DNA from: CAYYMH01 sp964472785
Lineage (GTDB): Bacteria; Zhuqueibacterota; Zhuqueibacteria; Thermofontimicrobiales; Thermofontimicrobiaceae
DNA length: 64,000 bases
Assembly: GCA_964472785.1 (NCBI GenBank)
Contig: CAYYMH010000015.1
Span: 1 to 64,000, forward strand
Direction: 5' to 3'
Of the stretch, positions 1-7,956 are shown piece after piece. The notes beneath the pieces were generated by a model. The model was not told the origin of the DNA. It was given only the letters and a program-made list of their open reading frames with translations, and made no database searches. Numbering within the stretch: position 1 is the stretch's first letter; the number at the start of each line of letters is the position of its first letter. Made by a program: the position numbers and the translations under genes.

Positions 1-73
1 ATGCCGTCAGCAGTGATAATAGCGGAATACCCAGAATAGTCAGTGATTGTACCGCCTTCCAAACTTGTTCCAT
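1..73 (-). CDS. N-terminal fragment of a probable membrane protein (runs off the window)
   Basis: The reverse strand has an ATG at 73 followed by 24 open codons to the window edge (begins MEQVWKAVQS). An AAGGAAA ribosome-binding sequence lies just upstream, near 82-88. The visible residues after the first ten are hydrophobic (LTILGIPLLSLLTA), as in a membrane or signal segment. Nothing more can be said about function because the rest of the gene lies outside the window. Confidence 0.55.
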   Translation of the reverse strand, partial: MEQVWKAVQSLTILGIPLLSLLTA

Positions 74-132
74 TTTTTCGTTTCCTTAAAATAATAATTC
101 AATATTGGATATTGAATTAATCCTCATAAAAT

Positions 133-957
133 TTACTCTACTTCACTAATTTTATTATAGCTCAAATGGGATAAAAAATTATTATTTTTTTGAATCTTTC
201 TAATAATCTCATAGAGATTAGATTCAGTAATAAAATAATCAACATACGGCAATAGTGAGGATATTATAATATCAATAACATCCGATACTAAAGGTTTTCT
301 ATTATCAGGATAGAATTTGTAAAAAACAACATAAGATGTAGTTCGGACTGAGGGAAATCTATTTGTATCTATTTCATTTCCAAATTTATTAGCTATTTCC
401 TTGGTGAAACTTATGTCTCTCATCATTATTTGTTGAATTGTTGCCAAATACTCAAAGTCTTCTATTTCTTTTAGAGAGTATTTTTTATTCTTGGGAGGAT
501 AATTTGACTTTAATTTTATAATACTGTTCAAAATGATTTTACGATTATCTAACCAATATTTTGCCCTATTATAAAATCCAGATAATCTTAAAACTTCTTC
601 TAATTTCTCTCGAGGAACTGAACTATTATTTGAAACCAGTGCATAAGGTGCAATAACAATCGGATTTATTACCACTTTACTTTTGCAATATGATTCAATT
701 TCTTTTCTGAAAATTGAATCATAACCATCCAATATTGCAGAGGGAAAAACGGAAAAAAAGTCCATGTATTCATCAAATAAGTATTTTTTTTGATATAATT
801 CCATCAATGAAAATATAGAATAGGAAATAATTGTTCTTGATATATCATATTTACTATCAATTAACTTAATCCAATCTTTTGGAGACTTTAAAAAATTGCT
901 AAGTGCATTGGTGTCCAATAGCAATAATTTATAATTTTTATTATTTATGATAACCAT
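133..957 (-). CDS. PIN-domain-like protein, AT-rich orphan
   Basis: A 274-residue protein whose N-terminus carries the PIN-nuclease signature LLLDTNALSNFL (about residues 11-22), with the first acidic metal ligand in DTN. A conserved-type glutamate follows in FSLMELYQ near residue 50, and an acidic helix with SDVIDIII lies near residue 225. These match the layout of PIN RNases, but the protein is about twice the length of a VapC toxin and no antitoxin gene is adjacent. Codon use is much more AT-rich than the glycosyltransferase genes next to it, which suggests recent acquisition. No clear ribosome-binding site precedes the ATG. The fold call is moderately supported; substrate and role are unknown. 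Confidence 0.55.
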   Translation of the reverse strand: MVIINNKNYKLLLLDTNALSNFLKSPKDWIKLIDSKYDISRTIISYSIFSLMELYQKKYLFDEYMDFFSVFPSAILDGYDSIFRKEIESYCKSKVVINPIVIAPYALVSNNSSVPREKLEEVLRLSGFYNRAKYWLDNRKIILNSIIKLKSNYPPKNKKYSLKEIEDFEYLATIQQIMMRDISFTKEIANKFGNEIDTNRFPSVRTTSYVVFYKFYPDNRKPLVSDVIDIIISSLLPYVDYFITESNLYEIIRKIQKNNNFLSHLSYNKISEVE

Positions 958-1127
958 GAATGATTGAAAGATATACCCTTTAAATTTTTCGAATGATATT
1001 TATTTTCTTTGAGCATTAGTTCAAATAATAAAAAATCATTAACACAATGTCAATATAAATTTTTCCTTTTTGCGAAGCGAGTTTGATTATTCTCAATTTA
1101 TTTCACTGGAAAGTCAACAAAAACACC

Positions 1128-1156
1128 TTGCTTATTTACAAAATTATTAATAATTT
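1128..1156 (+). promoter_or_regulatory. weak candidate sigma70 promoter for the first envelope cluster
   Basis: TTGCTT at 1128-1133 and TAATTT at 1151-1156 are separated by 17 bases in the AT-rich spacer between the divergent PIN-like gene and the first glycosyltransferase. The match to consensus is modest and the region is so AT-rich that chance matches are likely. Confidence 0.25.
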
Positions 1157-1209
1157 TATGAACCGAAATTTAGTGAAAAATAGTAGCGCACCAATTAACA
1201 CTTTGGTTT

Positions 1210-2304
1210 TTGCCAGTGATTTACCTATTTTATTCTCTCGCACTGATTTATTTGTTCATCGTTTTCCGACTTTGGCGTGGTTTCTATAAGTTGAAATCAC
1301 CTTCGGCTAAAATGAATCCGCCCGTTTCAATTATCTTAGCCGCGCGTAACGAAGAACAAAACATCCGTTCCTGTGTGAAGGCACTGATCGATCAAAACTA
1401 TCCCGAAGATTTACTTCAAATTGTAATTGTTGATGACGGCTCCACTGACGAGACAGTTCCGATTTTGAAAAGTTTCGAGAGCAAAGTTTCAGATTTAACC
1501 ATTTTGCAAACGCATTCAAAAACCGGCAACAAAAAATTAGCACTTGATAAAGCAATCAGAAAATGTACGGGAGAAATTTTGCTTTTCACCGATGCGGACT
1601 GTGTCCCTTCAGCGGCTTGGGTCCAAACGATGGTCAATTATTTCAGTGACGATATCGGGCTGGTCGCCGGTTTTTCTCCGGTAATTGATCCGTCTGATTC
1701 GTTCTTCGGAAAGATACTGCATCTCGACAGTATCGCTGCCGGGTTCGTAGCAGCCGGCGCTATCGGTAACGGTAGTGCTGCTACCTGCACCGGTCGTAAT
1801 CTGGGGTATCGGCGTCAGCTCTTTCAGGAAGTAAACGGATTCTCTGAAATCCAGAAAAGCACGTCCGGCGATGATGATTTGTTTTTGCAGTTGGTTAAAA
1901 TGAAAACGCATTGGAACATCAACTATGCGATTGACAGTGACGCTATTGTGCCCAGTTACCAAACCAAATCTTTCGTCCAATTTATCAATCAGAAAAAGCG
2001 GCATCTCTCGGCAGGTAAATATTATAATCGAAAAAATCAGTTTCTTTACCTGCTATTTCATTTATCAAATTTGAGCTTTTTCGTTTTTCCGATTCTATCG
2101 GTGTGGTATCAGAAATTTTTAATCAGCTCTCTTTTACTTATCATGGGTAAACTATTTTTCGACTGGGTGGTTATCCGATCATGTGCCCGGAAATTTCAGC
2201 AGCCAATAAATTTTAATCCATTTTTGGTTTGGGAAATCTTTTTTCCGTTTTATCATTTAATCATCGCGCCGTTATCCTGGTTTGGCAAAATTAGATGGAA
2301 ATGA
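1210..2304 (+). CDS. membrane-anchored GT2 glycosyltransferase (paralogue 1 of 4)
   Basis: A 364-residue family 2 glycosyltransferase expected to transfer an activated sugar on the cytoplasmic face of the inner membrane. One N-terminal membrane segment (about 4-24) precedes the GT-A core: nucleotide-binding VDDGSTD at 74-80, metal-binding DADC at 128-131, and the acceptor/catalytic SGDDD at 219-223. The fourth motif reads QKKRH (261-265) where processive GT2 enzymes have QxxRW. Two or three membrane segments follow (about 278-358). The start is a TTG at 1210; an in-frame GTG at 1216 is the alternative. Its stop overlaps the likely start of the methyltransferase gene. Acceptor and sugar cannot be read from sequence. 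Confidence 0.85.
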   Translation: MPVIYLFYSLALIYLFIVFRLWRGFYKLKSPSAKMNPPVSIILAARNEEQNIRSCVKALIDQNYPEDLLQIVIVDDGSTDETVPILKSFESKVSDLTILQTHSKTGNKKLALDKAIRKCTGEILLFTDADCVPSAAWVQTMVNYFSDDIGLVAGFSPVIDPSDSFFGKILHLDSIAAGFVAAGAIGNGSAATCTGRNLGYRRQLFQEVNGFSEIQKSTSGDDDLFLQLVKMKTHWNINYAIDSDAIVPSYQTKSFVQFINQKKRHLSAGKYYNRKNQFLYLLFHLSNLSFFVFPILSVWYQKFLISSLLLIMGKLFFDWVVIRSCARKFQQPINFNPFLVWEIFFPFYHLIIAPLSWFGKIRWK

Positions 2305-2373
2305 ACAAGTTAAAATAAGGGTGCCGACATTCAAATCTGGGACAATTACAAACGCTTTTCTGACCAGCGGGGT

Positions 2374-3102
2374 ATGCTGGTTGTTGACATTCTGGAAAAA
2401 TTTTCCGGGATCACAGGACAATCCATTTTGGATGTTGGCTGCGGAGAGGGCGGCACTTCAAAAGCGCTCCGGGAAAAAGGTGCTGTTGTGTCAGCGCTGG
2501 ATATTCGGGGGGATTTGCAAGCGAATTTCCTGAAAAATGGAATTCAATTCTATCATGGTTCAATCGGGGATATTTCATTTTCAAAAAACCGGTTTGATAT
2601 CATTATTTTACAGGATGTATTGGAACATTTGAAAAATCCCGGTTATGCGCTGGGAAAAACGAATCAGATATTGAAACGCAACGGTCTTCTTTTCATCTCG
2701 ACGCCAAACCGGTTTTCGATTTTGAATGCGTTCAGTGATCCGCACTGGCAACTACCTCTGGTGGCGCTATTTCCGCGACCGTTGGTTCGATTTTCTGTCC
2801 GGCATATTTTTCGAAAAGACCGCCGTCAACGGGACGACTGGGCAGCTTTGCTGTCGCTGAACAAATTATTGAAGATAATGCGCTCAAACGGTTTTGAACC
2901 GGTTTTTGTCAATAAACAGGTCGCTGAAATTTTATTCCGAAATCCGCAAGCCGTCGTCTGTGCGTCGTGGCATCTCAAGATCATCCATTATTTGAAAAAG
3001 AATCAATTGGAAAATATGGTGCAGCGAATGGTTAATGACAACATAGGGATTTTCAATTATCTGATCAATCCGACGTGGTATCTGATCGGGAAGAAACGAT
3101 GA
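2374..3102 (+). CDS. class I SAM-dependent methyltransferase, 5' end probably frameshifted
   Basis: The 242-residue open frame has the SAM-binding motif ILDVGCGEGG (18-27), a second acidic strand end at ALDIRGD, and FDIIILQDVLEHL, typical of Methyltransf_11/23 enzymes that methylate sugars or lipids. The same frame stays open upstream to 2314 and encodes methyltransferase-like residues (WDNYKRFSDQRG) with no start codon. An ATG at 2301 overlaps the preceding stop codon as ATGA but is out of frame after four sense codons. Removing one A from the A4 run at 2312-2315 would join the two parts. The true gene is therefore probably 2301-3102, either mutated or affected by a base-call error. It is the second gene of the GT2/radical-SAM operon. 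Confidence 0.8.
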   Translation: MLVVDILEKFSGITGQSILDVGCGEGGTSKALREKGAVVSALDIRGDLQANFLKNGIQFYHGSIGDISFSKNRFDIIILQDVLEHLKNPGYALGKTNQILKRNGLLFISTPNRFSILNAFSDPHWQLPLVALFPRPLVRFSVRHIFRKDRRQRDDWAALLSLNKLLKIMRSNGFEPVFVNKQVAEILFRNPQAVVCASWHLKIIHYLKKNQLENMVQRMVNDNIGIFNYLINPTWYLIGKKR

Positions 3103-4118
3103 GAGAGATTGTGTGGCAAGCGGTGCTGCGATCATTTTCATTGAAGCGGCTAATGAACAGTGGTAAAGCGCTGAGTGCTTTTTTATTATCAAAATTGAGC
3201 CAAAAGGCCTTTGTGTGGGGACTGCCTTTTATCGTTCACGTTGAACCGACTGTGGCATGTAATTTAAAATGTCCCCAGTGTTTAACCGGAATGGGACAGA
3301 TCAAAAGATCAGATAATTTCATGCCATTTGAGCTATTCAAAAATTTTATCGAATCGCACAGTGAATATATCTGGTATCTGCTGCTTTACAATCAGGGCGA
3401 ACCGTTTCGGCACAAAAATCTGATCGATTTCATTCGCCTGGCTAAGGAGAAAAAAATTTATGTTATGACCAGCACCAACGGACATTTTTTATCGAATGTG
3501 AATTCCGTCCGCGCACTGATCAAAAGCGGACTGGATTCGATTATCATTTCACTGGATGGCGCCGATGCCGAAACATATCAAAAATACCGGATAAACGGCG
3601 ACTTTCAAAAAGTCATCCGGGGAATCGAAAATTTAGTGAACCAGCGAAAAAAACTCCATTCGAAAACACCGGAAATCATGATACAATTTTTAGTGACAGC
3701 ACACAATGAGCACCAAATAGATGAGATGAAAAAGTTGTGCAAAAAGTTAGGGGCAGACCGGTTATTAATGAAAACCTTTCAAGTTGAATCTTTTGAAAAT
3801 GGGAAACATTATCTTCCCATCAATAAAAAATTCAATCGCTACAAAAAACAGGGACATAATTTTAAATTAAAAAGTAAAACAAAAAACATCTGCGCGCGTT
3901 TATGGTACAGCACGGTCATTCTTTCGGACGGACGGGTTGTTCCCTGCTGTTTTGACAAAAACGGCACTTACACTTTTGGAAAAATAACAGACGATTTAAC
4001 ATTAGCTGAGATTTGGACATCAGAACATTATAAACAATTTCGAGAGGCAGTTAGTGCAAACCGAGAAAAAATCCCCATCTGCGGAAACTGCAGCCAAAAC
4101 AGGAAAATTTATCTCTAA
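3099..4118 (+). CDS. radical SAM/SPASM-domain protein (first of two)
   Basis: A 339-residue radical SAM enzyme. The cluster-binding motif CxxxCxxC is formed by C54, C58 and C61 (CNLKCPQC) in a TIM-barrel core. The C-terminal quarter has the SPASM/twitch cysteine pattern (ILSDGRVVPCC and IPICGNCSQ), which binds auxiliary Fe-S clusters. I chose the ATG at 3099 because it overlaps the methyltransferase stop as ATGA; an upstream GTG in the same frame would overlap that gene further. Members of this family inside glycosyltransferase clusters are poorly characterised and may modify sugars, lipids or peptides. The substrate is unknown here. Confidence 0.85.
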   Translation: MREIVWQAVLRSFSLKRLMNSGKALSAFLLSKLSQKAFVWGLPFIVHVEPTVACNLKCPQCLTGMGQIKRSDNFMPFELFKNFIESHSEYIWYLLLYNQGEPFRHKNLIDFIRLAKEKKIYVMTSTNGHFLSNVNSVRALIKSGLDSIIISLDGADAETYQKYRINGDFQKVIRGIENLVNQRKKLHSKTPEIMIQFLVTAHNEHQIDEMKKLCKKLGADRLLMKTFQVESFENGKHYLPINKKFNRYKKQGHNFKLKSKTKNICARLWYSTVILSDGRVVPCCFDKNGTYTFGKITDDLTLAEIWTSEHYKQFREAVSANREKIPICGNCSQNRKIYL

Positions 4119-5058
4119 ACGGTACATCGCGTTTTTGATAAAAATCATCATCGCTGCCATGGTGATGGCGATGTTACTCAAACGGGTCGAAGTCGATGAA
4201 ATCCTTATCGCCTTCCGAACGGCAAAACTGTGGCTGATTTTTTTGGCGTTCTTGCTGCTCATTCCCAATATTTATTTGCAATTCATCAAATGGCGCTATT
4301 TAATCAGATTGATAAAGCCCGAAGTTGACAATCGGGAAACGCTTAAATCGTTGTTAGCTGGTTTTACTTTCGGTTTTATCACACCCGGCCGTTTGGGAGA
4401 ATTCGGCAGAGCGTTTTTCATCAAAGATTGTTCGTGGGTAACGCTGTTAGGCGTGGCTGCGATTGACAAACTGTTTTCACTGGCAGTTGTCATTTTTTGG
4501 GGCGCCATTGGTCTGTTATTTTTTGCCGGACATCAACTGTATTTATATTCTCTCGTACCGATGATTATCTTTACCACCATTGCCCTGATCGTCATTTACT
4601 ACATTCTGTTTCATCCACAGATTATCCGAAGCTTTTTGTACAGTTTAAATATTATCCTTCCCTTTCGTGATAAAATCAAATTGTTGATGAACAGTTTGGA
4701 TAATTTTCACCGGCAACAAGCGTTGACGTTGTTGTTGCTGAATTTGTGTTTTTATTTTGTGTTCATATCCCAGTTTTACATTTTGACCCGGGCTTTCGAA
4801 ATTGCCCCGCTGATTCAGACAACGTTCGCCTTAGCAGCCGCGTTATTGGTGAAATCTTTTTTACCCATTTCCATAGGGGATTTGGGAATCCGGGAAAGCG
4901 CGACAGTTTTTTTCATTGGCAAAATCGGTCTTTTGGAATCAACAGGATTTAATGCTGCAATTCTGTTGTTTTTAATTAACTTATTAATACCCAGTATGAT
5001 CGGATTGGTGCTGGTGTTAAAACACCGGCTCATTTTTCTCAGGAATAATCAACGTTGA
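4054..5058 (+). CDS. LPG-synthase-TM / flippase-like integral membrane protein
   Basis: A 334-residue polytopic membrane protein with about eight hydrophobic segments from residue 25 to the end. It has the conserved LAGFTFGFITPGRLGEF stretch (about 101-117) and FLPISIGDLGIRESA (about 269-283) characteristic of the lysylphosphatidylglycerol synthase TM region, also called UPF0104/AglD-type. Without the MprF catalytic domain, such proteins are thought to assist lipid-linked sugar or polar-lipid translocation. The GTG start at 4054 overlaps the radical SAM gene by 65 bases, which indicates translational coupling. The role in glycolipid flipping is inferred from family and context. Confidence 0.8.
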   Translation: MQTEKKSPSAETAAKTGKFISKRYIAFLIKIIIAAMVMAMLLKRVEVDEILIAFRTAKLWLIFLAFLLLIPNIYLQFIKWRYLIRLIKPEVDNRETLKSLLAGFTFGFITPGRLGEFGRAFFIKDCSWVTLLGVAAIDKLFSLAVVIFWGAIGLLFFAGHQLYLYSLVPMIIFTTIALIVIYYILFHPQIIRSFLYSLNIILPFRDKIKLLMNSLDNFHRQQALTLLLLNLCFYFVFISQFYILTRAFEIAPLIQTTFALAAALLVKSFLPISIGDLGIRESATVFFIGKIGLLESTGFNAAILLFLINLLIPSMIGLVLVLKHRLIFLRNNQR

Positions 5059-5092
5059 TATTTTGTCACCTGACTATAAGAATACGAACGCT

Positions 5093-6214
5093 ATGTTATT
5101 GTTTATCTATTTTTTATTGATATTTCTGACCTTTATTTACGTTTATAAAATCATTTTTTTTTACCGCGGCCTGTTTCGCATCCATTCGGGAAAAAATAAA
5201 CAACAATACCGGGTGACTGTGCTCATTCCCGCTCGGAATGAGGCTAAAAACATTACCGCATGTTTGGACGCTTTGGTCAGGCAGAATTATCCTAAGAATA
5301 AACTTCAAATCATCGTTATCGACGACGATTCCACTGACAACACAGCAGACCAGGCCCGATCCTTTTTTGAAAAATATCCGTTTATTCAACTCATCAGTCT
5401 CGATCCCTGTCCGCCCGGAGTTTCGCCCAAAAAAAGAGCGTTGCAAGCCGGCATTGAACAGGCAGACGGAAAAATTATTCTCACCACCGATGCGGACTGC
5501 CAGGCGCCGCCAAAATGGATCAAAAAAATGATTTCTTATTTTGAAGAAGATGTGGGTATGGTCGCCGGCTATGTGGGATTTGAAAAAAATCGGGAAGGCA
5601 GCCTGTTCAGCAAAATCCAGGCTCTGGAATTCCTGGGAATCACGTCAGCCGGATTGGGCAGCATCAACATGGGCGATCCGATTATTGCCAATGGCGCCAA
5701 TCTGGGATTCCGGCGCACGACGTTTTTTGAAGCCGGCGGATACGAAGGAAACAACCACATTTCAAGCGGTGACGACGACCTGCTCATGCAAAATATCGAC
5801 AAAAAAACAGCATGGAAAATTCGGGCAGCCTTTGATCCGGACACATTCATCCAAACCGAACCAATTGATAATATTGGTGATTTTATCAATCAGCGAATCC
5901 GCTGGGCTTCCAAAGGAATTATTTACAAAAAATTATCACTGGTGTTGTTTCTGCTGTCCGTTTACTGTTTTTATTTACTACTGTTCGTTTCCCTGCCTTT
6001 TGCAGTGAGTTTTTTCAAACACTTCCCTTATCCGCTTTTTGCCCTGGCAATCAAAATGGCGGCAGATTACGTGCTGATTTTCAAAGCCACGAAAATGCTA
6101 AACCGCACGGATTTGAGAAAATATTTTCTGCTGACTGAAATCTTGCAAATCCCTTATATCATTTACGTTGGTTTCGCCGGGATTATGGGCGCATTTAGCT
6201 GGAAAGACCGATGA
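5093..6214 (+). CDS. membrane-anchored GT2 glycosyltransferase (paralogue 2 of 4)
   Basis: A GT2 enzyme of 373 residues from the ATG at 5093; an in-frame TTG at 5063 would add ten residues that have no hydrophobic or conserved character. It has an N-terminal membrane segment, VIDDDSTDN, TTDADC and SSGDDDLLMQ motifs, and a canonical QxxRW motif (QRIRW). Three C-terminal membrane segments follow. It shares the layout and the ANGANLGFRR-type region of the other three GT2 proteins in this cluster, so the four are probably in-family duplicates. Its stop overlaps the deacetylase start as ATGA. Confidence 0.85.
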   Translation: MLLFIYFLLIFLTFIYVYKIIFFYRGLFRIHSGKNKQQYRVTVLIPARNEAKNITACLDALVRQNYPKNKLQIIVIDDDSTDNTADQARSFFEKYPFIQLISLDPCPPGVSPKKRALQAGIEQADGKIILTTDADCQAPPKWIKKMISYFEEDVGMVAGYVGFEKNREGSLFSKIQALEFLGITSAGLGSINMGDPIIANGANLGFRRTTFFEAGGYEGNNHISSGDDDLLMQNIDKKTAWKIRAAFDPDTFIQTEPIDNIGDFINQRIRWASKGIIYKKLSLVLFLLSVYCFYLLLFVSLPFAVSFFKHFPYPLFALAIKMAADYVLIFKATKMLNRTDLRKYFLLTEILQIPYIIYVGFAGIMGAFSWKDR

Positions 6215-6846
6215 GATTTTTCAGAGTTCCCAACATATTGACTCATTTTTTTCCTCAAATCATGTGGCAAATCCCCAATGAAGCAAACAACGTTTACCTG
6301 ACCTTCGACGACGGACCGCACGAAATTTATTCACCCAAAATTCTCGATATCTTGGAAGAACACAATGTGAAAGCCACCTTCTTTTTACTCGGAGAAAAAA
6401 TAAAGCCAAACCGGGAAATTATTCTCCGCATGCGGGATTCGGGAAACACAGTCGGCATTCATGGCTATCAGCATAGCTCATTACTGCTAAAGTCGAAAAC
6501 ATTCATTCGCGAACAATTGGAGCGCGCAAAGGATGAACTGGAATCATTGACCGGTGAACCCGTGCACCTGTTCCGTCCGCCGTACGGTAGATTCAATCCG
6601 GCAGTCCTCAACCAATGCCGCCAACTTTCACTACGACCAGTCATGTGGAGTTTTTTGACGTACGATTTCGATGATCGTCTTTCCGATAAGGATTTGCTGG
6701 ATATTTTTAATAAGCGAATTTGTCCCGGAGATATTGTTGTAATGCATGATGGTCATGTAAATTCAGGAAGAACGGTAAGGGTTTTGCCGGGATTGATTGA
6801 ATTTATTTGTGATCTGGGGATAGGACTATCCAGAGTTGATTTATAG
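6211..6846 (+). CDS. NodB-type polysaccharide deacetylase
   Basis: A 211-residue carbohydrate esterase family 4 protein that probably removes N-acetyl groups from a sugar or glycolipid. The NodB motifs are all visible: TFDDGP at 31-36 (catalytic base and metal Asp), HGYQH at 84-88 (the H-x3-H zinc ligands), FRPPYGR at about 121-127, and a C-terminal MHDGH near 185 (motif with the catalytic His). There is no clear signal peptide, which suggests cytoplasmic or membrane-surface action on a lipid-linked precursor. It is the last gene of the first half of the cluster and converges with the toxin-antitoxin pair. Confidence 0.85.
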   Translation: MRFFRVPNILTHFFPQIMWQIPNEANNVYLTFDDGPHEIYSPKILDILEEHNVKATFFLLGEKIKPNREIILRMRDSGNTVGIHGYQHSSLLLKSKTFIREQLERAKDELESLTGEPVHLFRPPYGRFNPAVLNQCRQLSLRPVMWSFLTYDFDDRLSDKDLLDIFNKRICPGDIVVMHDGHVNSGRTVRVLPGLIEFICDLGIGLSRVDL

Positions 6847-6862
6847 ATAGCATCATTATTTA

Positions 6863-7213
6863 TTATCTACTGGCAAATTTAACTCTCTTTTCCGTTACTA
6901 CAACATATTGTTCACGTAGTTGATCGCTGTGAGCTTCAAGTAAACGTCGGATTGTCTCAATTTTTACATTAGTTCTTTCATCTTCAAGACGTAAAAGAAT
7001 AATTCCTTTATGAGGTCGTCTCTCCCGAAACACTTTCTCACCAAAATCTTTATCATTTGTGATCAAAATAAAATTTTCGAAATACGCTTTTTCGAGTATT
7101 TGATTATCATCGATACCACGAGCCTCCTCATAGACTGAAAATACTTCATAACGTTGCTCCCGTAACCATTGTGCAACTTTTCGACCTGTACATTCATCTA
7201 CAATGAAACGCAT
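6863..7213 (-). CDS. DUF5615 PIN-like toxin
   Basis: A 116-residue protein beginning FIVDECTGRKVAQWLR, with LITNDKDFGEKVF near residue 55; this is the pattern of DUF5615 (Mut7-C-like PIN fold). DUF5615 proteins pair with DUF433 antitoxins and are presumed RNases. The start codon abuts the stop of the upstream DUF433 gene with no gap, so the two form one transcription unit. The target RNA is unknown. Confidence 0.75.
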   Translation of the reverse strand: MRFIVDECTGRKVAQWLREQRYEVFSVYEEARGIDDNQILEKAYFENFILITNDKDFGEKVFRERRPHKGIILLRLEDERTNVKIETIRRLLEAHSDQLREQYVVVTEKRVKFASR

Positions 7214-7462
7214 TTATGTCGTCTCCGTTTCCAAAGGCATATAAGCTGTATTTTCCAAAGATTTTGTAGCGAAAAGTAAACAAGCTTTTATATCATCTAT
7301 TGTAAGCCCTTGATACTCTTCGAGAATATCTCCAACACTCTCTCCGTGAGCCAATAGATTAAGTATATATTCTACCGTCAAACGTGTCCCTTTTATTACA
7401 GGCTTACCGACCATAACTTTGGGATTGAACGTAATTCGTTCAAGTAGTTCCTGATCTTTCAT
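7214..7462 (-). CDS. DUF433 antitoxin
   Basis: An 82-residue DUF433 protein (winged-helix-like). The family motif is seen as ITFNPKVMVGKPVIKGTR (about 10-27), followed by VEYILNLLAHGESVGDILEEY. It is the predicted DNA-binding antitoxin for the downstream DUF5615 protein and probably represses the pair. The module interrupts the envelope cluster on the opposite strand, as mobile toxin-antitoxin cassettes often do. Confidence 0.8.
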   Translation of the reverse strand: MKDQELLERITFNPKVMVGKPVIKGTRLTVEYILNLLAHGESVGDILEEYQGLTIDDIKACLLFATKSLENTAYMPLETETT

Positions 7463-7861
7463 TGGATTTTTTCCTTTATCTTTTTAATATATCAATAATA
7501 TGTTTTTAAAGCAGTTAATCGTTAAGCAGAGATTCTTCAATTCTCTCATTTTGATTGACGAACTTGAAGAAATCTAATTTTTTCACGGATATTTCTTACT
7601 TTCCAAATACCAAGTTTCTTTTTTGATCATCTTTGATCTTTTATTTATGAATCCGATAAAATTATTTTATTTTTTTTGAGTTCTCGAAATAATATAACCC
7701 AATAACCACAATTTGTCAAGAAAAAAATCAAATAGCTCAAATTTTTACGCATTGAAAATTTTCAGCTCATCGAAGTATTTCAATAACCCATATTCGCTCT
7801 ATTCATTTTTATAAATCAAAAACCCAATTCAACAACCACCGTCAATTTATAAAATTTAACC

Positions 7862-7889
7862 TTGATATTAACAAAAAATTTATTATATT
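7862..7889 (+). promoter_or_regulatory. candidate sigma70 promoter for the Wzi-like gene
   Basis: TTGATA at 7862-7867 and TATATT at 7884-7889 are spaced by 16 bases, about 70 bases before the Wzi-like start. The rest of the 7463-7956 spacer is AT-rich with no gene or repeat that I can support. This is probably where the second half of the envelope cluster begins a new transcript. Confidence 0.4.
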
Positions 7890-7956
7890 GTGAAACTTAT
7901 TTGAACAGTAAAAAGAACTCTTTCTGAAATATCAATCTCATTTTCCGGAGGAAATT

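Noticed and set aside
1083..1289. Possible 68-residue gene at the start of the envelope cluster
   Set aside because: It overlaps the GT2 start in another frame, and its residues show no family features; the GT2 frame is clearly the coding one.
2282..2533. 83-residue frame overlapping the methyltransferase start
   Set aside because: It is the wrong frame across conserved methyltransferase motifs and has no motif of its own.
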